A DNA stretch of 64,000 nt. Origin: Castanea sativa (lineage: Eukaryota > Streptophyta > Magnoliopsida > Fagales > Fagaceae). Made by a program: the position numbers and the translations under genes. The notes beneath the pieces were generated by a model. It was not told the DNA's origin, made no database searches, and saw only the letters and a list, made by a program, of their open reading frames with translations. Where the stretch lies: positions 7,831,218 through 7,895,217 of the forward strand of contig NC_134020.1 of NCBI RefSeq assembly GCF_040712315.1, given 5' to 3'. Positions 1 through 11,589 of the stretch are shown here, one piece after another (within the stretch, counting starts at the first letter, position 1; every line of letters starts with the position of its first letter).

Positions 1-2314
1 TGTTAGGTTATTAGATTTCTTATTTTCTTTGTGTTTTTATTATGAGTTTTTCGGTTAGGGGTTCGAATGTGTATGTGTGTGCGTGCTTTATGAATGCATA
101 CGCATACTCAAAGTACACGTATGCAAACAATTGAGATGCGCACCCATGCCTCATGTATGCGCACACATACATAAGCCCAGAAACCCTAATTCGAACCTGT
201 TTGTTCTTTCCTTGTTTTTCTTACATGTTTAGCCTCTATTTAACCTAGTTTTCATATCTTAAGTATTTATCTATCTGTTTTGTTTCTTTTTGTCTTGCTT
301 TATCTCTTGGATCTTTATTAGGGTTTTAGTTTGTTTGAATACCATGAACATGCATTGATGTATTGGTGCTGGGATGCAGCGAGGTAAGTGAGGTAATTAT
401 GCATGTAATGAACATGAATATGCTTGAATACCATGGTTTTGGTGCTTGGTTATCTAGACATGTTTATCCGAATATGTTTTATGATGTTTCTACCTTTGGT
501 AATGTATGCTTAATGCCATGATAGATGAATGAATGCTAGGCTTGGGGATGATTATGCCATGTTGTTTGCTTTTAGATGCATGTTAGATTGTGTGTGAGTT
601 AGAATAAAGTGTTAAACTTACCTTTAACAAGATTAAGGTTTGGAACATAATGAGTGGAGGCTAACCCATGGGTTAGGTTGGGTTAGGTGCCTAATGTTAG
701 GGTTTATGCCCTAAAAATCCAATTTATTGACATGTCATTAATAATTAAATTGTTTAATTATATGAGACTATCTATAATTGAACTAATGAGACATTATCTT
801 ATTCCATAAGATGCATTGTATGTGATTTATCTGATTTAGTCACAGAAGATGTAAATCACAAGTTCCTTGTAAACTCAAAATGTAGTTCGTAGTCGGTGAT
901 GAAATTGGACGTTTTATCTACGAAGACTATAACATATCAACTAAGATGATTTGTCTTGATAATAGAAATGGAGATTTCTAGTTGGTATGTTGATATCTTT
1001 TAAGAGTTAAAACATATTGAACTGGACCGCTGTGAGATTTATTATTCTCCTAATGACTGTTAAATGAATAATAAACTCACGACTTTTATTTACATCAACT
1101 CTAAATCCTGAGAGAATAATGGACCTGATCATGAGATGTAGGTAGCTTTGATATATTAGGAGTGAGATCTATAAGTCATGGTCAAAACCTCAGTATGTTG
1201 GGCAGCCACATTTAGTGTTAATGGAACATATATTCTCAAGATGGAATTCATAATTTCTTAACGGAGATACAAAATATTTCCTTAAAATAAGTTTAATGGG
1301 TTTAGTTATTCAGAGAGTTGGGCCCAACCACTTTAGTAAGGAGTTACTAAAGTATATATTTATGAAATTGGATTTCATAAATATATAATGAATAACATAA
1401 AGGATTAAACCAGGTACTCAATGATTAAGATGTAGTAATCTTCAAAGTGGCAGTCTATATTCATGACTTTGTATTACTACGAATATTTTTAATGAAGGGA
1501 TTGTATGTACAATAAAGTCTTGGGATATAATTTATAGATAAGGCCTAGAGTGCAACTATATTTATATAGTAATACTAAATATAGTTAATGGTAACTTTGG
1601 ACTTGTCAAGAGTTGACAGAAAAACCCAAAACCCATTGGAACTAGTGTCTTATTGGTCCTTTTTGGTTCCATTCCAAGCCACACACACGAGCCCAATTGA
1701 AATGGCCCAAAAGGCTAGCCTAATTAGATAATCAGTTATATATAAGGAGAGAAACATACAGAATTTTATTAAAGTTTTCATACGTCTTTTTCATAAGTGT
1801 TTTCATGAAGAACATACAAGGAATGAAATGGTTTGTATGTGAGTGTTGGATACTCTCTTATTCTTTCCTTGGAAACTGATTGAGAGTCCACACTTCTTGG
1901 GCATTAAGTGGAATTGGAGTGAAGATTAAAAGTGTTCCCAAGTGCTTCTGATCTTCGGTTTTGAATTTCACCGCACCAAGGTACGCTTTCTTGTTCTGAA
2001 ATTCTAAAACTTACATAGTATATGTTATCAATTGCGAATGAAGTAGATTTGTTAATTTTCCGCTGCGCATGTTTTGTATGAGATACAAACACGTTTTTTT
2101 TTCCATGTATTTTTTCAACACCTAACACCTTCCCATCCCCATACCTAAACTCTAGACACGTGTTCTACTAAAGGTCAGTCCTTCCACAAGGGTGCTATAT
2201 TTATGGTTCCTAGACCTCATCTAGGTGGTGACTCAATTTACATCCTCTGCCATGGTCCACCCTAGGCCAAGGCATACTTCCCATGAAGGTGGTCACAGAC
2301 ACTTATGCCCATGG
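1..2314 (+). mobile_element. LTR/5' end of Tat/Ogre-type gypsy element B1, split by a solo LTR
   Basis: No gene is visible here. The stretch on both sides of the solo LTR (1-694 and 2121-2314) reads as one sequence when the insertion is removed: GGTTAGGTGCCTAA resumes as CCTAACACCTTCCC. It runs into a primer-binding-like site at 2312-2332, followed by a leader and Tat/Ogre gag and pol. I therefore infer it is the 5' LTR of element B1. Its left edge is not visible and may lie outside the window. Positions 60-180 hold several near-alternating purine-pyrimidine blocks built from GCGCAC and ATGCG motifs. Confidence 0.55.
695..2120 (+). mobile_element. Solo LTR of a Ty1/copia element (family C)
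   Basis: A 1426-bp block begins TGTTAGGGTTTATGCCC and ends TTTTTTCAACA. It is flanked by the same five bases, CCTAA, at 690-694 and 2121-2125. The same sequence occurs in reverse orientation as the LTRs at 12985-14307, 20953-28838, 21464-22864 and 27254-28660, where it borders copia coding remains. No internal region lies beside it, so it is a solo LTR left by recombination between two LTRs. An open frame at 1904-2128 on the minus strand lies inside the LTR and is not a gene. Confidence 0.88.
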
Positions 2315-2332
2315 TGGCAACTCCATTGGGGA
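2312..2332 (+). other. Primer-binding-like site of element B1
   Basis: The sequence TGGCAACTCCATTGGGGA (2315-2332) follows the LTR. A related sequence, GGCAATTCCACTGGGGAG, follows the second gypsy LTR near 7173-7190. Sites of this kind (consensus near TGGCGACTCCACTGGGGA) are known from plant Tat/Ogre elements and are thought to pair with a tRNA-Arg. The tRNA assignment is from family knowledge and was not checked. Confidence 0.5.
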
Positions 2333-3493
2333 TAGAGAGTTTAACTCCAATGTGTTGTTTTTCTTAATTTTGATAAAAAGTTGTTTAATATTGTTTGCAC
2401 AGACTCTCACTTGGTTCTTTTGTCCTTTTGTCATGGTTGGTGATGAGTGGGACAGTGGAGACTCCATTTGGGCCAAGACTTTCCGACGTTCATCCCACCA
2501 ACTCACAATCTGTGCCATTGCCTATAATGGGCTTTGAGTATATTAACGGTTTGCCACTAATTACGATACATTTAGGCCTAAAGTTGGAATCATGGCCCAC
2601 CTAGTTGTGAGTGACCTATTGATTTATCCCTTTAGCTTTAAGGGGCTTACCCACGCATAAAGAAATCCTAGATCCTATCAAAGAGGGTACTCTTTATATC
2701 TCTTGTTTTTTCAACCATATATCTTGTGTTCACCTAACTCGAAAAGACAAATACAATATGTAAAATTGAAAAGGATGACTCAAAAGTTGTGGTATACCCT
2801 AAGACATTGGGATGAAAAGGAATGAAGTTCTCACATATAAGAGACTTATCCTGAAATCCAAAGGTACGCCATAACTTAAAAGGTTCATAGGACCATAGCC
2901 TATTTTGCTATTATAAGCCCAAAATCAAGACTTCTTAAAAAAGAAAGTCTTGGGCCTAAGGTAACAAATATGCTATGGACCTAGCATCCTAGATCATACA
3001 AAGTCAATTTGAATCTCCCTAATCTTGGGCCTCTTTGTTGCATGTAAAGTTTTAAAATGATGAGAGATTCATGGGCCCTAAGAGGAGGCCACAATATATT
3101 CTTGGCTACTTCAAATATTTGACAATGAATATAAAAAAGGGAAGAGCCCAAAGGTGATGAATACATTGTGGCACATATTTGAGACGAAGGGTTGAAAATC
3201 TCTTAGCACTTTCTAATGAAAGCCCATGAGTTTGAGATGAGAGTTTTATTGTAAGTGGACTAAGCCCTATGAAACAAAGGGCAAGGCTCATTAGAGGAAA
3301 GGGAGTGACTTTGTAATTGAGCCTTCATTAAATTGGACTTAAAGACTTTCTAAGAACATCTAAGTAAAAGAGGCTTTTAATTGTGACATGGGCTTAATAA
3401 AAATTGGACTTCTTTTTAGGAACTATTGCACCATCGAGATAAATTAAGCACGTCCCCACCCCAACTTGGGTTCAAGAAAGCAATAGAAGGTGC
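2333..3493 (+). other. Untranslated leader of element B1
   Basis: This 1.2-kb stretch lies between the primer-binding-like site and the first gag frame. It has no long coherent frame, and the short frames here overlap on both strands without recognisable domains. A long leader before gag is typical of Tat/Ogre elements. Confidence 0.45.
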
Positions 3494-4393
3494 TTGGTTA
3501 AGGTTGATATCATACCTCAAAAAGAAGTACCTCAAGATGAAATACCTCAAGGAGAAATACCTCGTGAAGGAATGGCTACTCCAATTGATAATGCATTTGG
3601 GAAAAAGATATACAAACCCCTGGAGGAACATAGTGAGGTTCTTAAAAAGATAGGAAGTCATCTCTCAAAGCTAGAGGAAAGCAAGATCAGGAAGCATGTG
3701 CATGTGGAGATAAACGAGGAAAAAGAAAAGGAAGAATAGGATAGGAGGGATAAGGTTGATTATGAAAGGAACAAACAATTTGAGAAGCTTACTATAGATA
3801 TCGTGTCTATGAAGGAAAAGATGGAGACTTGTATGACGGACCAAATCAACATGATTATCAGGAACTTGCTTCTGGCATATAATAGTACACTTTTATCATT
3901 ACCTATTAGTTCTTTTGAGGAATTGTATGATTGTGGATCTAGGATCGAGGATGCCATCAATAATGGACAATTGGAAAAAGGGGAAAACAAGCCTCCAATT
4001 AAGAAGACATATGGGGGAGGAGCATCCACTTTTAAAGTACCTTATCCCATTAATGTGAATACCATCATACCCCAACAACCTCTAGCTTCAAAAAGAAAGC
4101 CCGCTGAAAATTTTATGACCCTTGCCCAAGCATATAAGAACCTAACTTCCTAGTGATTTCTCAAGCCTTTAAATCCCACACCGATGCCTAGACCCGTACC
4201 TCTTACTTGGAACCTCAATGAGTATTGTCACTTCCATAAGAAATTTGGCCATAAGAATAACAATTGCTTTCTCCTTAAGCTTGAAATACAAGACTTGATA
4301 TACAATGGAACTCCCTCAAACCCAAACATCATCACTAAGTCTAACATCAAGTCCAACATTATCACTAATATCACCCCCATATTAGAATTTTGT
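3494..4393 (+). pseudogene. Gag of Tat/Ogre gypsy element B1 (stop codons)
   Basis: One frame runs through 3494-3739, 3803-4153 and 4184-4393 and is interrupted only by in-frame stops (near 3737, and a TAG TGA pair at 4151-4156). It begins with a short repeated block (EVPQDEIPQGEIPREG). It then has the Ogre-type gag segment around CGSRIEDAINNGQLEKGE, a proline-rich linker, and a zinc-knuckle-like YCHFHKKFGHKNNNC at about residues 10-30 of the last piece, followed by LKLEIQDLIYNGT. Gag would form the particle that packages element RNA. The stops make this copy non-functional. Confidence 0.75.
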
Positions 4394-4397
4394 TGAG

Positions 4398-5430
4398 GTG
4401 GAGGGGATCGAGTGGGATTGTTCCCAATTGATAGAAGTAGTTGAGATTAACATGGTCGAAATCCAAGGAATTTGGGATGAAGAAAATGAGAAGTTGAAAA
4501 GTGCCGTAGCTGTGTGGGGAATAATTCCTAAGGGAATGAATGAGTTGAAGAAGAGGATCCTAGAAGATGATGAAGCAAATGTCACTAGGAGTAGAAAGCA
4601 TTGTAAACCATCCTTTTTGGAGAAGGATCAGCCTGGTAGGAATTTGGAGGAAGGGTCAAAACCTATTAGGCTCGATGGAAAGGAGGAAAAGGAAGAAAAT
4701 AGAGTCTTGACCTAATTGAAAAAGACTCAAGTACACTTCTCCGTTTGGGGCTTGCTAATGGCCTCTCACAAGCATTGCAACGCACTTCTAGAAGCTTTGA
4801 ACAAGAAAGAAGTGCCTGTAGAGACTACGCCTGAAAAGGTTCAATCTCTTATGGGGGTTGAGGCCTCAACTCACCATTTCCTTACCTTTTCCAATGAAGA
4901 ACTTCCTCCCGAAGGAGCACTTCCTCCCGAAGGAGCTACTTATACTAAACCTTTACGAATCATTATCAAATGCATGGGTGCTAAAGTTCCAATGGTAATT
5001 ATCAACAATGGATCTACATTGAATGTGTGCCCATTTAGGACCACTCTTAAGGTTGGCCTAGACTTGGGGACAATCATCCCTTCTCCTTTGATTGTTAAAG
5101 CATATGACAACACCTCGAGGAAGGTCCAGGGAACTTTCAAAGCTCCTAGAAAATTGGTCCATTGAATACAATTGTGGAATTTCATGTGATGGACATCACC
5201 CCTAACTATAACCTCCTCTTAGGAAGGGCATGACTTCATCCCATTAGAGCTATTTCTTCTGCTTTGCACCAAAAGATGAAAATTCCTTGGAAGGGAGGAA
5301 TCATTGTGGTGCTTGGAGATGGTGAGATCATAGCTTCCATTTGTGGACGTGAAGGAAATGATAATGAGCTTCAGATGAGTGGCTTTGAATTTGTGAAATG
5401 GCTAGTTATGGATTGAAGGATGAGAAGTAC
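4398..5430 (+). pseudogene. Aspartic protease region of element B1
   Basis: A second frame, shifted from gag, covers 4398-5165 with one in-frame stop at 4713-4715. It contains VTRSRKHCKPSFLE, a motif common in Tat/Ogre polyproteins, and the protease core VIINNGSTLNVCP at about 5000-5030. The family motif here is normally LIDNGSALNVCP, so the catalytic Asp appears as Asn. A further piece, MDITPNYNLLLGRA, continues after a frame change at about 5165. There is a small duplication of LPPEGA at 4900-4940. This protease would cleave the polyprotein. The active-site change and frame breaks make it inactive. Confidence 0.72.
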
Positions 5431-5439
5431 AGTACGGAT

Positions 5440-6450
5440 TTACTCCCACAATGTAGACATGAGGAGATTGCAGTGATGAAGAAGATGGGTTACATGCTGA
5501 CATGGGTCTTGGGAAAGAAAGAAGAGGGGGTGGTTGAATTCCTCGATTTCAAGACTTAACTGAATAGGGAAGGTTTGGGATTCAAGGAGAAACCCACTAT
5601 GGTAATTAAGGAGATTCAAGAAGAGGTTGACTGGATGGACTACATGGACGCTAAAGCAATGGAAGCAATGCTGAAAGTTAAGGGGGATGTGCTCGCCATC
5701 ACCAATGAAGAGCCAAGTGATCCTTCTACATTCATCATGCCTACTAATGGGCACCTTAGCAATTGGACTTGGGTTGGGTTTTCTAATAGCATGGGGGAGA
5801 TACCTTGTAATGCAAGTTCCAATGTACATTTCAACATTTTTAATAAGATGAATTTTGATTTAGCTTATTTTGATGTCTCATAATATTGAAATTTTGCACT
5901 TAAATGATTTCAATGAATTTGAAAATGAAATTAAGAAATAATTGGAAAAAAAATTTGAACTTGTGGAACCAACTTTGAAACTCTTAATTTGGGCAATGAT
6001 GAGAATTTTTGTTTAATTAAAATTGGCTCAATTCTAAATGAACATGAAAGGAATGATCTCAAAGAACTTTTTACTGAATTCCAAAAATTATTTGCATGGT
6101 CTTATGAACATATGCCTGGCATTGATCCCGAGATAGCACACACATTGATACTCTTTTTCACATGGTGCCCGTCAAATAGAAATTAAGAGGTATGAGAACT
6201 AAATGGCTCCTTAAAATCAAAAAAGATGTCATAAAGCAGTAGAAAGAAGGGTTCATCAAGCCCGTACACCAAGCTGATTGGATAGTGTACAGTACACCCG
6301 CCAAAGCATGAGAGAATGTTGACATGGCTAGATTTAGACCCTACACTTGAAATGGCTATAAGCAAGGAAAAGGAATGTTGGCTGAGATAAGGGATCTCTA
6401 GTCCATTCCAACACATGATCATCTTGGGAAAGTGAGATTTGCACTTGACA
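5440..6450 (+). pseudogene. Pol linker and start of reverse transcriptase, element B1
   Basis: The pieces at 5575-5883 and 5989-6186 belong to the linker between protease and reverse transcriptase. FAWSYEHMPGIDPEIA (about 6088-6135) is the conserved entry to the Tat/Ogre reverse transcriptase. The frame then changes, and the remains of a basic segment ending FIKPVHQADWI can be read to about 6290. Soon after, homology stops and another LTR begins, so the catalytic reverse transcriptase, RNase H and integrase of B1 are missing. Confidence 0.68.
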
Positions 6451-6454
6451 TGGA

Positions 6455-7170
6455 CACCCAGCACTCATAAAAAAGGGGATAGTGACTCACTCTCTTTGAT
6501 CAGAGGTTGTAAAATCCTTCCCTCCTATTGATTGTGCTTATGCTGGACCACTGTTAAGGACACATGCATTGCTCTCAAGCCCCTTAATATATCTTTCCTT
6601 GTCCAAGGATTGCTCCCCACGTAGTGGCAGGGTTACTTTTTACAACTCTATACTAATCTCGGCGTGCTCATTCTTTCTCCACCAGCCACTACATAGTGCA
6701 TTAGCTGTATTAGGGTTCCAATGGGGGAATCACAATGTGACATCTGTCCTATACCCAGCAACATTCCTCGAACTATAAGAGGAACATGTTGCTGGACTAT
6801 TAGGGTAAGAACCAGGATAGAATAATAGAGAAAATGGTAAAGAGTTTGTAAGGAAGTGAGGTAGAGAAAGATCCCTCCTTTAGTGAGAATATCACTATTG
6901 TACAAATGAAACCTCCATTTTTACATGATACAAAGCTTTGACAGAGTAGGGGACATTCATCCTTGCTCACACGTGGTTTTTCTCCCTTTCAAAGGTTTTC
7001 CACGTACATCCCACTGTCACCTATACTTTCCTTGCATTGCTTTCTTTTTCGCTTGACATCATGGTGTCAAAGCTTCCATTTTTATTGTTTTAAGCTTTTT
7101 CATCAAAATGTACTGTTAGATATCTCACACAGTTTCCACATGAGTTTTACAAATCTAATTTGCAAGTACA
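6455..7170 (+). mobile_element. LTR of second Tat/Ogre gypsy element (B2)
   Basis: This stretch has no coding signal and ends at a primer-binding-like sequence, TCGGCAATTCCACTGGGGAG (7171-7190), similar to the site after the first element. It is followed by a short leader and a gag start at 7278. I infer an LTR of element B2. The left edge is uncertain because it abuts the truncated reverse transcriptase of B1 near 6455. Confidence 0.5.
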
Positions 7171-7277
7171 TTTTCGGCAATTCCACTGGGGAGAATCTCT
7201 AGTTATCTTTCCTTTTAGTTGTATACCATCTATTCTCATACATTCTTGTAATTAGTCATCTTCTCTTTGAGCTATCC

Positions 7278-7725
7278 AATGCCTCCAAAGAAGAAAAATG
7301 CAAGCGCTCAGGCTGGTTCAAGATAGAACTAGCAACTAGAAGTGATTGTAGACCATGTTTCTATGCTATCATGGCAGCCATTGAGAACCTTTAGCGTTAT
7401 CAGGTCTCCATGTGGGAGGAGATCCAATCCTTATTCCAGAGAACAGCTACTCCTCAGACCCAACAAGGTGACCAAGGACTTCAAGGTGAGATCGAAAGGT
7501 CACATTTGAAAGGGTGCCCTCACAACCCGAAAGACCTCAAGCTTCTCCTTACCTTACTAAGGAAGATATTACAGCCATCCTGCTAGAGGCCCAAAAAGCA
7601 AAGAGCTCTACTTACATTGATGCCAGGCCTCCTTATCTAGAATAGATGGCTAGGAAGTCTTACCCTGCCAACTACACACCTCCCCTTTTCTCTAAGTATG
7701 ATGGTGTGGTGGGTGATGCAAACCT
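7278..7725 (+). pseudogene. Gag amino-terminal part, element B2
   Basis: An ATG at 7278 opens a basic peptide (MPPKKKNASAQAGSR) that meets a stop after about 15 codons. Downstream remains include a segment ending PPLFSKYDGVVGDA at about 7678-7725, a gag motif of this lineage. The frame then runs into a foreign insertion and resumes at about 8503 with EHIKRYVDALIAH. Stops and the insertion make it a pseudogene. Confidence 0.65.
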
Positions 7726-8502
7726 TAATCGACACGCTTTCAGACCCAACAAATAATATTGGAATACTTGTCCAAGAAAGCTAACATTTAGATTTTGATA
7801 GAAACCTCGACCCAACATTTACAAATGAAACGCAAACCAAAGGTATAAGTAACAGACCTCAACTTAATGATTATGAATGAATCACGAACCGAAAATATAA
7901 AATTTGAATGCCACAAGGAAGAATCCCTGATAAGTTCATAGTTCTTGAAGAACCAAAAGAAGAAGCAAAATCTCACATTTTTTTTCTGATTTTTATTCAA
8001 TAATCCTCTATTACAATGAGTGCATGCTATTTATAAGACATGACTAAAAATAGGAAAATATAAAAAATGTACTAAATAATAGAAGCCTAAATTAAAGTTG
8101 ATTTGGTTTGAAATTAGCAGCTCCAAAAAAGGAAAATAGCTAAAAAAATGTTTTAAATAATATAAGCCTAAAATTAAGGTGGATTCGGTCTGAAATTAAT
8201 AGCTCCAAAATAGGAAAAATATCTATAAATTGGTATGGAGCTAGAAAATCAATCAGACATTAATCCTCACCATAAATCATGCCCAATTAAGTCAGATCAG
8301 CCTTCAAAGCTTAGATTAAATTTATTACGCCTTCATCTTCCTTGGGCCTAGCTTGGAATATCTTGTGTTACAATCAGCCAAAATCTCTTGAATCAGCCCA
8401 TTAAGTGCTTCTTTGATCTTCTTGGATCCTGCTCTAATAATAGACCCAATTGGAACATGCAATGGATCATTTAATACTTGTTGATTCTCATCAGTGGGAA
8501 AT
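7726..8502 (-). mobile_element. LTR-retrotransposon fragment inserted in gag of B2
   Basis: Gag of B2 is interrupted between VGDA and EHIKRY. The intervening roughly 780 bp reads on the minus strand as the 3' end of another LTR element. First comes a coding tail (8519-8325) with the motif DPLHVPIGSIIRAGSKKIKE, resembling the end segment of plant gypsy polyproteins. Then comes an LTR-like stretch with AATAAA-type signals near 8000. I could not find a convincing target duplication, so the exact edges are approximate. Confidence 0.55.
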
Positions 8503-9305
8503 GTTAGAGAGCATATCAAGAGGTACGTGGATGCCTTGATAGCTCATTCCCATGACCATGAGTTGAGGCTCAAGGAGATTTCTAAGTCTCTGGAAGGTCG
8601 TGCTTTCACCTAGTACACTAGCCTTTCATTAGGGTCAGTTCTGAGCTAGAATGATATGGCCACCCAGTTCATGAAGGAGTTCTTCGCCTTGGATAAGAAG
8701 CTCACCCTATCAGATCTGCAACAGGAAAGGTAAAGGATATTTGAAGAGCTGCTGGACTACATTTGTAGGTTCAGAGACCTCTCCTTGATGTGCTAGGATC
8801 CTGTGGAGGAAGAAAGATTGGTGGACATTTGTATTGTTGGCATGCAGTATGAATATCAGCCACACTTAGAGAACCTGCAAATCCTAAGCTTTACAAGGCT
8901 AGTAAAGGCATCCAGGAGAACCAGCGTTTCAGTGAAGAAACCATCCAAAGGCTCAACTTCACAAACCACAAGTGCTCCTAGACAACCTTGGCAGTGGGAG
9001 AGTAAAAAGGTGCAAGTAGCTATAGTGGAAGAGATTAAAAAAAACCACTAAAGGTAAAAAGAGAGAGAGAAATGGTATTCCTCCTCCCTTTTCTATCTTA
9101 GCAGAGGAGTTATAAAGTATCCTTGAAGCCTAGGTAAAGGATGGCGTGGTGGTCTTGCTTGAGTGTAAGCGTGAACCAATGGAAGAGGAAAAGCGAGGAG
9201 CGCTTTACTGTCAGTATCACAAGAGGAATGATCACCACACCATGGACTGTTATGTTCTGAGAAACATATTCCATGAAAAGGTGGCAAAGGGTGATTTTGG
9301 TCATT
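8503..9305 (+). pseudogene. Gag carboxy-terminal part, element B2
   Basis: Gag resumes with EHIKRYVDALIAH and continues through a Trp/Tyr-rich capsid-like stretch to the piece at 8803-9051 (ERLVDICIVGMQYEY). It reaches a zinc-knuckle-like motif, LYCQYHKRNDHHTMDCYVL, at about 9205-9260. In-frame stops occur near 8613, 8731 and 8795. This would be the capsid and nucleocapsid of B2 and is not functional. Confidence 0.66.
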
Positions 9306-9309
9306 AAGA

Positions 9310-10260
9310 CTGGAAAGGGCACAGATCACAGAATGCGCAAGCCTAAAGTGGCAATGACTTTCTTCATAGGATGTGATGACCCCATAGAGGAAGAAGCTGA
9401 GAAAATGGCAAGTAGCAGTGTTGCACCTGAGCTATTGCAAGATGAAGAAATGAAGCTACAAATTCAACAGGATGACAAAGTGCATACCTTTCTCGAAGGG
9501 ATGGGTCTCAAGCCATTAAGCAGAAGAGAGGCAGCTCAAGCCTTGACTTGAGTAATGGAGAGGAGACAAGGAGCAGTTGCCTCCTAAGGAAGTGAGTTGC
9601 AGGTGGCATACCAAGAAACTAGGGAGTTAGTGACCTTCTCTCCTAGAGATTTAGCCAACAAGGCCATGGATGGCGAGAGGCCCTTGTATGTTATGCTTTC
9701 CTAAGAGCTTCTCAGATTAAGAAGGCCTTAGTAGACACTAGTGCTTCTACCAACATTTTGCCCCTTTCAACATTGGATACATTGGGTATTCCATGAGAAA
9801 GGATTGTTCAAGAGCCACTCCAGGCGGTAGGGATACGGTCACTACAGCAACATACCCTGGGACATGTATCTTTGGACCTGAGGGTAGGACCTATCAGGGC
9901 TTGTACTCTTATGCACATGATGGATGGTGATACCTCGTATCATGTTATTTTGGGCTGCCCTTGGCTTAATGCACATAAAGCAGTAGCTTCCATGTATCAC
10001 TAATGTGTGAAGGCCGATTAGGGAGGAAGGCTAGTGACTATTGAAGCCACTAGAATGCCTTTTGATAGGGCAAAGCTCCACTATGCTAAGGCAGCCTTAT
10101 ATCAAGAATTTGAACCTGAGGGGGAAAACATGGTTCTTCCTTTCAATGCTACTATTTTGGAGCAGGAGGAAAGCGGCAATGGAGAAGTCATAGAGTCTGA
10201 GAGACCTCTTAAGATTAGGAGGATCACCAAGCCTAATGGTAAGGTGATCTATGAATTCTA
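9310..10260 (+). pseudogene. Aspartic protease region, element B2
   Basis: The protease core reads KKALVDTSASTNILPLS at about 9720-9770. The usual retroviral-type motif is DTG, here DTS. Further on, SYHVILGCPWLNAHKAV (about 9938-9990) is the typical ILGRPWL-like segment. The frame at 10034-10261 carries the family-specific linker before reverse transcriptase. Several stops are present (for example near 9551 and 10003). Confidence 0.68.
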
Positions 10261-10336
10261 ATGGTTAAAGGAAAGGGGTCGGGAGAATGGCGAGCCTAAC
10301 CCCGTTTGCCTTGCTCAACAGCCAGCAGGGGAATGC

Positions 10337-11584
10337 ATGGTTAAAGAACCTATTAAGGAAGCCCTTGAGTTTATGAATAATGTCGTAAAGAATGTTCAAG
10401 AGGAACTTGTTGAAATCAATCTTAATGAAGGAGGAAAGGAGAGGATGGTCAATATAAGCAAAAGTTTACCAGAAAAGGAAGGGAGAAGATTGATACGTTT
10501 GTTGAAGGAGTACAGAGATGTTTTCACTTAGGGCTACAAAGAAATCCTAGATTGGATCAAAAGGTGGTCACCCATAAGCTAAATGTTAACCCCAAGGCCA
10601 CGCCTGTAAAGTAGCCACCAAGAAAGTATCGTTTGGGTGTTGAAAAGAAGATCAAAGCTGAAGTGAACAAGATTTTGAAATTAGGGTTCATAGAAATGAC
10701 CAAATGTCTAGAATGGTTGGCTAACATAGTTCCTATGAGGAAGAAAGGTGGGCAAATAAGGATTTACATGGACTTTAGGGATCTTAATAAGGCATGCCCT
10801 AAAGATGAATTCCCATTGCCCAATGTTGATATTATGGTAGATGCAACTGCCAGACACGAGTGTTTTTCTTTTATGGATGGCTACAGTAGTTACAACCAGA
10901 TTTTCATGGAGCCATCAAATGCTCTTAAAATTGCTTTTAGAACACCTTTTGGGATTTTCTACTATAAAATGATGCCTTACGAATTGAAGAATAATGACGC
11001 AACATATCAGAGGACCATGACTCTGATCTTTGGTGACATGTAGCATAAGCAATTGCAAAATTATGTGGATGATCTAGCGGAGAAGGCAAAGAGCCCAGTT
11101 AAGCATCTATTACACTTAAGGCAAGTTTTTGAAAGCTGTAGAGAGTACAATTTAAGGATGAATCCTTCCAAGTGCGCCTTTAGGGTATTCTCAGGGAAGT
11201 TCCTGGGATTCCCTGTCCATCATAGGGGGATTGATTTAGATCCCATGAAAGCTAAGGCAAGAGCTGCTCGTACTCCACCGACAACTTTAAAAGAGTTGAG
11301 AAGTTTTATGGGAAAGTTATCTTTCTTAAGGAGAATTATCCCTGGTTTAGCTAAGATCTTGAAGCCTTTAGTTGAACAAACCAAAAAGGGAGTGGCTTTT
11401 GTTTGGTAGATCCCCATACCATGGTGGCTCCATTGCCTAGGAAGCCTCTTTTATTGTATATAGCAAACACAGAGCAATCACTAGGGGTTCTATTGGCCTA
11501 GGAACAAGAAGGCATGGAGAAGCCAATATACTACATTAGCAGGCTTATGAAGGGACCAGAGTTGAGATACTCCACAGCTGAAAA
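10337..11584 (+). pseudogene. Reverse transcriptase and first RNase H, element B2
   Basis: The frame at 10633-11409 is a Ty3/gypsy reverse transcriptase with one in-frame TAG at 11041-11043. Visible motifs are RIYMDFRDLNKACPKDEFPLP, FSFMDGYSSYNQI and the catalytic NYVDDL just after the stop. The connection segment contains ELRSFMGKLSFLRRIIPGLA. RNase H begins after another stop and is cut at ELRYSTAEK (about 11560-11584), where a copia composite is inserted. The same sentence continues at 19317. The lineage call to Tat/Ogre rests on the second RNase H domain found beyond the insertion. Confidence 0.8.
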
Positions 11585-11589
11585 GGTAT

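Noticed and set aside
2283..2604. Overlapping frames on both strands near the B1 primer site
   Set aside because: They overlap each other in several frames, span the primer-binding site and leader, and have no gag motif.
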